Assembly (NCBI GenBank): GCA_012728415.1
Contig: JAAYFD010000041.1
Coordinates: 1-47,447 of the forward strand
DNA length: 47,447 nucleotides
DNA from: Gammaproteobacteria bacterium
GTDB lineage: Bacteria > Pseudomonadota > Gammaproteobacteria > Pseudomonadales > Pseudomonadaceae
Direction of reading: 5' to 3'
Shown here: positions 1 through 6,246 of the stretch, piece by piece
Layout: each line of letters opens with the position of its first letter
How positions within the stretch are numbered: the stretch's first letter is position 1
Notes under the pieces: model-generated
What the model was told of the DNA's origin: nothing
Database searches by the model: none
Seen by the model: the letters and a program-made list of their open reading frames with translations, nothing else
Program-made: the position numbers and the translations under genes

Positions 1-172
1 ATATGAAGAACGCGCTATGGAGTCCCAGTTACTACGCCGGTAGTGTTGGTGGTGCGCCTATTTCAGTGATACGCCAATACATCGAGCAGCAAACCCGACC
101 CCATTAAGGAAGGCTACAGCCTTCCAGCGCTATCCTTCCCCACACTAAAAGTACGGGGCTTGTCGCGCATTT
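1..172 (+). mobile_element. Right end of an IS200/IS605-family insertion sequence (truncated by window edge)
   Basis: The stretch holds the last codons of a Y1-type transposase, a perfect hairpin directly after its stop codon (GGAAGG 108-113 pairing with CCTTCC 120-125), and a second imperfect C-rich/G-rich hairpin (CCCC 138-141, GGGG 155-158) followed by a CGCGCA motif. IS200/IS605 elements lack terminal inverted repeats and end in such subterminal hairpins, which the transposase recognises as single-stranded DNA. The exact right boundary, about 165-175, is inferred from where the hairpin sequence stops. The left part lies outside the window. Confidence 0.7.
3..107 (+). CDS. tnpA: IS200/IS605-type TnpA transposase, C-terminal fragment (partial)
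   Basis: This frame is open from the window edge to a TAA at 105-107 and encodes the C-terminal 34 residues visible here. The peptide contains WSPSYYAGSVGGAPIS followed by QYIEQQ, which matches the end of Y1 HUH transposases. In that family the Tyr of this last helix, here codon 78-80, makes the covalent DNA link and a Gln four residues later assists; both are present. The ATG at position 3 is an internal Met, so the true start is upstream of the window. Whether the full gene is intact cannot be judged. Confidence 0.75.
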   Translation: MKNALWSPSYYAGSVGGAPISVIRQYIEQQTRPH

Positions 173-307
173 TGGTCATAAAGTGACCTTGGCCTACAGC
201 TGCCATGTTGCGACACTGCAGCATGTATCCGTGCGGCAAGGGCGGCCCGCGGGCCATGGCTTTTTGTTAGACTGCATATCTTTTACTGCAATTGAATATG
301 GCGGTTC

Positions 308-1471
308 ATGATGCGGCTTGGGTTGATCATTGCTGGCGTGCTGTTACTGTTGGTGGTGCTGGGTCAGGAGTACTGGCGCGGTGTTGAAGTACAGACACTG
401 GCGTTAAAGCAGCAGTCGTTACAACAGTGGGTGGTAGCCAGCGGACAGGTGCGTAATCAGTCGCTGGCGCGCATTGGAGCGGAAATCACTGCAACGGTTG
501 TTAACCGCCATGTGCGCGAAGGCGATGAGGTGGAGGCGGGTGATTTGCTGATCAGTTTGCGATCGGACGATCTGCAGGCCCAGTATGAACAGGCACAGAC
601 TGCGCTGATGCAGCTACGCAATCAGTTATATCCGCAGGCCCGCCAGGCTGCGCAAGAGGCGAGCCTGGCATGGCAGCAGGCGGTACGTGAAGCCGAACGT
701 CGTGCCAAACTGGCTGAGCAAGGAATGCTTTCGGCCGAGCAGGCTGAGCAGGCAGCTCATCTGGCACGTACCCGCAAGACCTCATTAAGACGTGCTGAGC
801 TGGCTGAGCAGGCGTTGCAACCGGGTGGTGATGAAGAACAAATGCTGCAACAGCGTCTGAGCAATGCCCGGGCCAATCTGGATAAAACCAGGATAGTGGC
901 GCCTTTTGCCGGCAAGATACAGACCCGCAACGTAGAGCCCGGCGATCAAGTGCAGCCAGGCAGGGTACTGCTTGAAATTGCCCGCAGAGACGGTTTGGAA
1001 ATCGTTGTGGCTGTAGACGAGAAATATATTGCGCCCTTGCAGTTGGGACAGCAAGCGGTTGTTATTGCGGATGCTTGGCCTGAGCACGAACTGTCGGCGC
1101 GTATCAGCTTCATTGCCCCGGCTGTGGATGAAAGTAACGGTACGCTGGATGTGCACCTGGTCGTGGACGATCCGGACCAGCGTTTGCGTTTGGGCATGAC
1201 TGTTTCGGTAACAGTGTTTACTGCATACAAGGATCAAACGCTGGTCGTACCGCGCGATTATTTGCAGCGTGATGCAGAAGGCTGGTATGTATTGGTTCTA
1301 GACGGGGACCGGGCCAGACGCCGTCAAGTCGTGCTGGGCCTGCAGGCTGGTACCAAGGTTGAGTTGTTGTCCGGCGTCAAAGAGGGCGAGCTACTATTGC
1401 TGCCCGAACATTTGCCGAAAGGCAGCCGGCGCTTGCGCAGCCGTTCATCTCTGGCAGGAGCCATTGACTGA
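308..1471 (+). CDS. Periplasmic adaptor (membrane fusion protein), MacA/HlyD family
   Basis: This 387-residue adaptor probably links the inner-membrane ABC transporter encoded next to it with an outer-membrane channel. It has one N-terminal membrane anchor (about residues 4-19), a first half of a lipoyl-like domain (about 55-92), an Ala/Gln/Glu-rich region predicted to form a coiled-coil hairpin (about 92-190), the second lipoyl half (APFAGKIQ onward, about 199-227) and a C-terminal beta-barrel. This order is typical of the family. It is the first gene of a three-gene operon and its stop overlaps the next ATG by one base. Tandem ATGs at 308 and 311 have no clear Shine-Dalgarno, so the start is approximate. 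The substrate is unknown and no TolC-type gene is nearby. Confidence 0.85.
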   Translation: MMRLGLIIAGVLLLLVVLGQEYWRGVEVQTLALKQQSLQQWVVASGQVRNQSLARIGAEITATVVNRHVREGDEVEAGDLLISLRSDDLQAQYEQAQTALMQLRNQLYPQARQAAQEASLAWQQAVREAERRAKLAEQGMLSAEQAEQAAHLARTRKTSLRRAELAEQALQPGGDEEQMLQQRLSNARANLDKTRIVAPFAGKIQTRNVEPGDQVQPGRVLLEIARRDGLEIVVAVDEKYIAPLQLGQQAVVIADAWPEHELSARISFIAPAVDESNGTLDVHLVVDDPDQRLRLGMTVSVTVFTAYKDQTLVVPRDYLQRDAEGWYVLVLDGDRARRRQVVLGLQAGTKVELLSGVKEGELLLLPEHLPKGSRRLRSRSSLAGAID

Positions 1472-2679
1472 TGATCGCACGCTTCTGGATTGAGCGGCGC
1501 ATCGCCTGGCGTTTCATGGTCGAAAATCCGCTGCAAACCCTGCTGATCAGCATTGCCATTGCCGTTGGTACCGCAGTGATCATCTTTATCACCACGCTGA
1601 TGAGTGGCTTGCAACAAAACACCATCCGCAAGACTCTGGGTAGCCAGCCGCACATCAGGCTGGAAGCCACGCGGCTGTATAATCGGACTCCAGTGCAAAG
1701 CCAGCAGGTATTGCTGCTGGAAACCATGCGCGCCCAACCATTACAGCGGATCGACAACTGGCAGAGCTTGATGGCTGACCTGGATACCATCAGCGAGCTG
1801 GTGGCAATTTCGCCTGTTGTCAGTGGTCCGGCACTGGTGCAGAAAGGACGTGCGACTGCCTCGGTAATCGTCAATGGTATTGATCCGCAGCGCTATCAAA
1901 ATATTGTTGATCTGCCAGGGCATATGATGCGCGGCAGCTTCCAGGTCGACAGTGAAGATGTGTTGGTTGGCAGTGAGCTGGCGCGCGATTTGGGCCTGCA
2001 GGTTGGCGACAAGTTGCAGCTGCAGGCAGGAGACAGCCGTACCGCGCTGGTGCGGGTTAGCGGTATTTTTACTATGGGTGTGCAGGAGCTGGATACACGG
2101 CAGCTGTATGTGGGTTTGAAACAGGCGCAGACCTTGCTCAATCTGAGCGGTGGCATTACTGCACTGGATCTGAAAATCCATGACATATTTGCTGCGCGAG
2201 AGTGGGGTGGCCGATTGGAACGCCTGACCGGGTTGCATGTGAAAAACTGGATGGACAACAACAGCCAGCTGCTTAACGCGTTGCGCTCACAACGCATGAC
2301 CACACAGATGATCCGCGGGTTTGTCGGTTTGGCAGTAGGGCTTGGTATTGCCAGTGTGTTGGCGGTCAGTGTGGTACAGCGCACGCGTGAAGTGGGTATT
2401 TTACGAGCCATGGGCAGTACCCGGGAGCAGATTCTGCGTGTATTCCTTGCCCAGGGTGCCATGCTGGGTGCTATGGGTGCGGTGTTTGGTGTGGCTGGTG
2501 GGTATGGCTTGATTCATTTGTTCAATAACTTCGGCTCGCGACTGTTTTACGTGTCAGTGCAGGCCGAGGTGATCATCACTGCATTGTTGATTGCTGTCGG
2601 CAGTGGCGTGCTGGCCGCAGCACTCCCGGCCCGGCGTGCGTCCCGCTATGACCCGGCTGAGGCGATCCGCTATGTCTGA
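1471..2679 (+). CDS. ABC transporter permease, FtsX/MacB family
   Basis: This 402-residue inner-membrane protein has an N-terminal transmembrane helix (about 21-45), a large periplasmic domain of MacB_PCD type, and three C-terminal helices (about 281-302, 325-353, 367-385). That is the type VII (MacB/LolCE/FtsX) topology. It carries the usual cytoplasmic REVGILRAMGSTR motif, which contacts the ATPase, and ends with the family's DPAEAIRYV tail. It overlaps the adaptor gene by one base and the ATPase gene by eight. Family members move substrates in the periplasm by mechanotransmission rather than through a membrane pore. The split arrangement (separate permease and ATPase plus adaptor) resembles DevABC or split MacAB systems. 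The substrate cannot be deduced. Confidence 0.88.
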   Translation: MIARFWIERRIAWRFMVENPLQTLLISIAIAVGTAVIIFITTLMSGLQQNTIRKTLGSQPHIRLEATRLYNRTPVQSQQVLLLETMRAQPLQRIDNWQSLMADLDTISELVAISPVVSGPALVQKGRATASVIVNGIDPQRYQNIVDLPGHMMRGSFQVDSEDVLVGSELARDLGLQVGDKLQLQAGDSRTALVRVSGIFTMGVQELDTRQLYVGLKQAQTLLNLSGGITALDLKIHDIFAAREWGGRLERLTGLHVKNWMDNNSQLLNALRSQRMTTQMIRGFVGLAVGLGIASVLAVSVVQRTREVGILRAMGSTREQILRVFLAQGAMLGAMGAVFGVAGGYGLIHLFNNFGSRLFYVSVQAEVIITALLIAVGSGVLAAALPARRASRYDPAEAIRYV

Positions 2680-3355
2680 TGTGGTGTTGCGCTTGCAGCA
2701 TGTCAACAAGGTTTTCGAGCAAAACACGCCAAGGGCAGTGCATGTGCTGCACGATATTGATCTTGAGCTACGGGCAGGTGAACTCACAGCATTGATAGGT
2801 CCGTCTGGCTCGGGCAAGAGCACTCTGCTCAATCTGATGGGGTTGCTGGATACGCCGAGCAGCGGTGAGCTGTGGGTTGATGGGCAGGCCACGGCACAAC
2901 TGGATGACGCTGGCCGGACCCGCTTGCGCGCGCATCATATTGGCTTTGTTTTTCAGTTTCACCACCTGATTGGCGCTTTTAATGTGCTGGACAATGTGCT
3001 GATGCCGCTGATGCTGCAGCAAGGCAAGCCAACTTCCGAGCAGTTGGAGTACGCCTTGTACCTGCTGAATGCGGTTGGGTTGGGCAACATGGAGCGGCGG
3101 TCGGCCAAGGCCTTGTCGGGTGGTCAGCAGCAGAGGGTTGCGATTGCCCGTGCTCTGGTTAGCCGGCCGGCACTGCTGCTGGCTGATGAGCCTACCGGCA
3201 ACCTCGATACGCAAACGGCTGAAGAGGTTTTTGCCTTGTTTGAGCAGTTTAATCGGGAAACCGGCTGTGCCACGCTGATCGTTACCCATGATCCGCGCCT
3301 AAGTAATCGCTGTCCGCGCATGATCGAACTGCTCGATGGTCGGGTGTCCGGGTAG
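2672..3355 (+). CDS. ABC transporter ATP-binding protein, LolD/MacB family
   Basis: This 227-residue nucleotide-binding subunit drives the permease encoded just upstream. Walker A GPSGSGKS lies at residues 43-50, the Q-loop at about Q95, the signature LSGGQQQR at 148-155, Walker B LLLADE at 168-173 followed by PTGNLD, and the switch His in VTHD near 205. The ATG at 2672 was chosen because it lies in the permease stop region, as is usual for coupled ABC genes, and begins the conserved fold directly; the longer frame upstream only shadows the permease. No gene for an outer-membrane partner follows. Confidence 0.92.
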   Translation: MSDVVLRLQHVNKVFEQNTPRAVHVLHDIDLELRAGELTALIGPSGSGKSTLLNLMGLLDTPSSGELWVDGQATAQLDDAGRTRLRAHHIGFVFQFHHLIGAFNVLDNVLMPLMLQQGKPTSEQLEYALYLLNAVGLGNMERRSAKALSGGQQQRVAIARALVSRPALLLADEPTGNLDTQTAEEVFALFEQFNRETGCATLIVTHDPRLSNRCPRMIELLDGRVSG

Positions 3356-3521
3356 CCATCACCCGCAAGTGTGCAGTCTGTCACAAATATGGCAATTTAT
3401 ATGTGAGGTTATTTTAAGTGGTAATAAAAACCGGTTGGCTTTATATGTGTATGCTAGTATGCTCATTGGTATCCAAGTAACTATGTCAGATACAGCGGGA
3501 TTGTTTCTCTTGTAGAGCTAA

Positions 3522-3545
3522 TGTTAGTAAAATCAATTACTTACA
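3522..3545. promoter_or_regulatory. Palindrome resembling a GacA upstream activating site
   Basis: The arms TGTTAGTAA (3522-3530) and TTACTTACA (3537-3545) are inverted with 8 of 9 bases matching and 6 nt between them. The right arm contains CTTACA, the conserved half-site of the GacA box (TGTAAG-N6-CTTACA) found upstream of rsm RNA genes in Pseudomonas. The spacing between the six-base half-sites is 12 rather than 6, so this is not a canonical site. It lies about 190-210 nt before the predicted start of the small RNA at 3733, in an AT-rich stretch. Confidence 0.35.
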
Positions 3546-3697
3546 AAGAAAGTCGTCTTGTTTTATAAAGGCTTGTATGCCAGTATGGTTTTAAATGAAC
3601 ACAAAGCCGGCAGCTGCCTTCTGGTTGACAACCTCTGTTGCCCACTGCCTGCAGGGCGGACTGTGTTTTTTGGAATATAGAAATAACCAAAAGTTCT

Positions 3698-3726
3698 TTG
3701 TTAGTTAAAAACAATCTGTCTAGTAT
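3698..3726 (+). promoter_or_regulatory. Predicted sigma-70 promoter of the Rsm-like small RNA
   Basis: The -35 hexamer TTGTTA (3698-3703) and -10 hexamer TAGTAT (3721-3726) each match the consensus at 4 of 6 positions and are separated by 17 nt. They predict a start near 3733, immediately before the first GGA-bearing hairpin. Confidence 0.45.
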
Positions 3727-3732
3727 CCGAAT

Positions 3733-3857
3733 CACAAGGATGTCAAAGGAAGTTTCAAGGAGGGAACAGGCAAAGGATTGTTACAGGGACCAGGTCGCAT
3801 GAAGTGGCCGGAAAGGAAGCGTAGCGGGTGATCCTGGCAGCAGGGTCGCCCGTTTTT
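3733..3857 (+). ncRNA. Candidate RsmY/RsmZ/RsmX-type RsmA-sequestering small RNA
   Basis: About 125 nt run from a predicted promoter to a strong intrinsic terminator with no open frame. Between 3738 and 3817 there are eight GGA triplets, against roughly one expected by chance. Several lie in loops of small hairpins: ACA/TGT closing AGGA (3734-3743), GTTTC/GGAAC closing AAGGAG (3752-3767) and GCAA/TTGT closing AGGA (3770-3781). GGA in hairpin loops is the binding signature of CsrA/RsmA proteins, and 120-130 nt is the usual size of Pseudomonas Rsm RNAs. An rsmA gene lies at 46965. The 5' end and the family member are inferred. Confidence 0.65.
3825..3857 (+). terminator. Intrinsic terminator of the Rsm-like RNA
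   Basis: A nine-pair stem (3825-3833 with 3844-3852, including two G-U pairs), a 10-nt loop and five T residues (3853-3857) form a standard rho-independent terminator. It is not next to the end of any protein gene, which supports an independent small transcript. Confidence 0.8.
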
Positions 3858-3923
3858 GTGTTTGATGGATTAAAAGATCTTTCCGGTTTTTGCTAAACTG
3901 CAAAAAATTTTCCGGGAACAGGC

Positions 3924-4715
3924 ATGGATACACAACGATTTGGCGGCATTGCCCGATTATACGGTGAGCAAGGATTACAGCGTCTGCAGCAGGCGCATGT
4001 AGCCGTTATAGGCATTGGTGGTGTTGGCTCGTGGGCGGCCGAAGCATTGGTGCGCTCGGGCATTGGCGAAGTCACGCTGATTGATCTGGACGATATTTGT
4101 GTGACCAATACCAACCGTCAGGCACACACGTTAGGCAGCACGCTTGGACAGTTGAAGGTTGACGTCATGGCTGAGCGACTGTTGGCCATCAACCCGGCCT
4201 GCAAGGTGCACCCGGTGGCTGACTTTATTGCCACAGACAACCTTGCCGAGTTGCTGCATGGCGCACTTGATTATGTAATCGATTGCATAGACAGCCTGGT
4301 ACCCAAAGCAGCACTGATTGCCTGGTGCAAAAGACAAAAGATCCCACTGATAACCACGGGCGGGGCTGGTGGGCAGGTGGACCCGACACAGGTCATGGTT
4401 GCCGACCTTAACAAGACGTATCATGACCCGCTGGCAGCAAGGTTGCGGACACGGTTGAAAAAAGAGCATGGCTTTACCCGCGCACCGAAAAAAAATTTTG
4501 GCGTGCCCTGTGTGTTTTCTTCCGAGCAGTTACGCTACCCGACACCAGACGGTCGGGTTTGCAGCGAAAAGGGTTTTGTTGGCGAGGGCGTCAAGCTGGA
4601 TTGTGCCGGCGGTTTTGGTGCTGCCATGACAGTCACTGCCACCTTTGGCCTGGTTGCGGCCAGCAGGGCGCTGACCGCTATTGCCGATGGCAAGGGGCGA
4701 CCGGGTAAAAGCTGA
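3924..4715 (+). CDS. tcdA: tRNA threonylcarbamoyladenosine dehydratase TcdA (CsdL)
   Basis: This 263-residue E1-like enzyme uses ATP to dehydrate and cyclise t6A at position 37 of ANN-decoding tRNAs, forming ct6A. The nucleotide-binding Rossmann motif GIGGVGSWAAEAL is near residues 30-42, followed by the acidic DLDDICVTNTNRQ strand end, as in the MoeB/ThiF/TcdA superfamily. The central CIDSLVPKAALI and C-terminal PDGRVCSEKG segments fit TcdA rather than MoeB, and the usual zinc-binding CxxC pairs of MoeB are absent. The start at 3924 gives the typical length. It appears monocistronic, between the small RNA and the flagellar genes. Confidence 0.92.
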   Translation: MDTQRFGGIARLYGEQGLQRLQQAHVAVIGIGGVGSWAAEALVRSGIGEVTLIDLDDICVTNTNRQAHTLGSTLGQLKVDVMAERLLAINPACKVHPVADFIATDNLAELLHGALDYVIDCIDSLVPKAALIAWCKRQKIPLITTGGAGGQVDPTQVMVADLNKTYHDPLAARLRTRLKKEHGFTRAPKKNFGVPCVFSSEQLRYPTPDGRVCSEKGFVGEGVKLDCAGGFGAAMTVTATFGLVAASRALTAIADGKGRPGKS

Positions 4716-4965
4716 CTTTTCCCTTGGTACTGCGTTGATGACCATGGTCATACCTCATAAGCGCCATTATTACCGAACTTGCTTGTGTGACCTCTTCCGG
4801 CCGGCTTCCAGGCTGCAGGCGCCCATTAAAATCAGGTTTTCGTATCGTTGTCGTTAAAGTCCATAGCCATCCGGGACTGCCATGGTTTGGAAGCGCCCGT
4901 AATCACCGCTCTTGGGGGCGCTCACAGTTTGTGGCAAGCATAAGGTGCCAGATGATGTCACAACC

Positions 4966-4982
4966 CGGCACGATAGTTGCTT
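4966..4982 (+). promoter_or_regulatory. Sigma-54 promoter upstream of flgJ
   Basis: CGGCACG (4966-4972), four bases, then TTGCTT (4977-4982) match the RpoN consensus TGGCACG-N4-TTGCW. The invariant GG and GC are exactly ten bases apart. The predicted start near 4992 leaves about 60 nt before the flgJ ATG. Mid-class flagellar operons in Pseudomonas are RpoN-dependent with FleQ/FleR. Confidence 0.65.
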
Positions 4983-5053
4983 TGTCTTGGGTCAATGAGG
5001 GCTGGTGTCAAAATTTTGTACTGACCCGGCCCGTGAGAGACGAGGTCAAGACC

Positions 5054-6238
5054 ATGCAATTGCCGCAACACACTATTGCCCAAAGCACTTATACCGACCT
5101 TAACAGGCTCAACAAGCTGAAGGTTGGCGAGGATCGCGATAGCGAAGCCAACCTGCGTCAGGTTGCCCGGGAGTTTGAGTCGCTGTTCATCAGCGAAATG
5201 ATGAAAGCCATGCGTTCGGCCAATGATGTTCTGGCCGATGACCTGTTTAACAGCAATGAAAGCAAGACGTATCGTGACATGTACGATCAGCAAATGGCGG
5301 TCACTTTGTCGCAGGGCAAAGGCATGGGCATGGCGGATGTGCTGGTGCGCCAAATGGAAGGCCTACAACAAGGAAGGGCGCGTCCCAACCCCTTTGCCGA
5401 AGCAAAAACGGTACTGGAAAACACGACAGAAGCTGTTCGTGAGCCTGCACGGGCGGATGATAGCAGGCAGGCGACAACAGAAAGAGAAGGAAATCGGGCT
5501 GCTCCCGGTATTGCAGTGGACAAGCCGAAGTACGTGCACGTTGCCGATACTACGGACATCAGGTTTCGTCGCTTTACCGGAATCGTTGCCCGTCCTGCAG
5601 TACAGCATTTGCGACTGGATTCTGCCCCGGACAAGCAAGCAGGGGCAGCTGCGGGCAGCCAGGCATTGCGCAGCTATGCACAGATTAAACACAGTTTACC
5701 GGTAGCGCCTGGCCAGCTGACACAAAAAACGCGCTTTGACTCACCGGAAGAGTTTGTCGCGGCAATGATGCCCATGGCTGAGCAGGCCGCACAGCGTCTG
5801 GGTGTTGACCCCAAATACCTGGTGGCCCAGGCCGCCCTGGAAACTGGCTGGGGCAAACGCATGCAGCGCAGCGCTGATGGTGAAAGCTCCTATAACCTGT
5901 TTGGTATCAAGTCGCATGGCTGGCAAGGCCGTTCGGCCGACGCCAATACCACCGAATACATCAACGGACGTTTCGTTAAGCAGAACGATTCATTCCGTAA
6001 ATATGACTCTTTTGCTCACAGTTTCAATGATTATGTCAACTTTTTACAGCAGAATCCGCGCTATGAAAAAGCTCTGCAGGCCGCCGGAAATGCCGAGGAC
6101 TATGTGCGTGAACTGCAGCGTGCCGGTTACGCCACCGACCCGGACTATGCCGCCAAGATCAGCCGCATTGCCCGCCAGATCCAGCAACAACAGCCCGTGC
6201 TCATGGCGCAGGGCCCCAGCATTGCCGAACGTACCTGA
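5054..6238 (+). CDS. flgJ: Flagellar rod assembly protein / peptidoglycan hydrolase FlgJ
   Basis: FlgJ caps the growing flagellar rod in the periplasm and opens the peptidoglycan for it. The 394-residue product has an N-terminal rod-binding domain (about 25-110, with REFESLFISEMMKAMRSAND) and a C-terminal GH73 glucosaminidase domain (about 235-385). The catalytic Glu263 lies in AALETGWG, followed by YNLFGIK. A polar linker of about 120 residues joins them. The ATG at 5054 was chosen because the homologous N-terminus begins there and GAGGT lies 7 nt upstream; the frame is open further upstream but that part overlaps the sigma-54 promoter. flgI and the other rod genes are not upstream as they usually are. 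flgK follows after 8 nt. Confidence 0.93.
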   Translation: MQLPQHTIAQSTYTDLNRLNKLKVGEDRDSEANLRQVAREFESLFISEMMKAMRSANDVLADDLFNSNESKTYRDMYDQQMAVTLSQGKGMGMADVLVRQMEGLQQGRARPNPFAEAKTVLENTTEAVREPARADDSRQATTEREGNRAAPGIAVDKPKYVHVADTTDIRFRRFTGIVARPAVQHLRLDSAPDKQAGAAAGSQALRSYAQIKHSLPVAPGQLTQKTRFDSPEEFVAAMMPMAEQAAQRLGVDPKYLVAQAALETGWGKRMQRSADGESSYNLFGIKSHGWQGRSADANTTEYINGRFVKQNDSFRKYDSFAHSFNDYVNFLQQNPRYEKALQAAGNAEDYVRELQRAGYATDPDYAAKISRIARQIQQQQPVLMAQGPSIAERT

Positions 6239-6246
6239 GGTGAACC

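Noticed and set aside
240..307. Terminator or promoter before the adaptor gene
   Set aside because: GGCCCGCGGGCC followed by some T residues is palindromic but has almost no loop, and no well-spaced -35/-10 pair was found.
3541..3735. 64-codon minus-strand frame in the small-RNA region
   Set aside because: No ribosome-binding site or family; it overlaps the promoter of the Rsm-like RNA.
4787..5053. N-terminal extension of flgJ by 89 codons
   Set aside because: The extension covers the sigma-54 promoter and has no similarity to FlgJ; the proper start has a ribosome-binding site at 5054.
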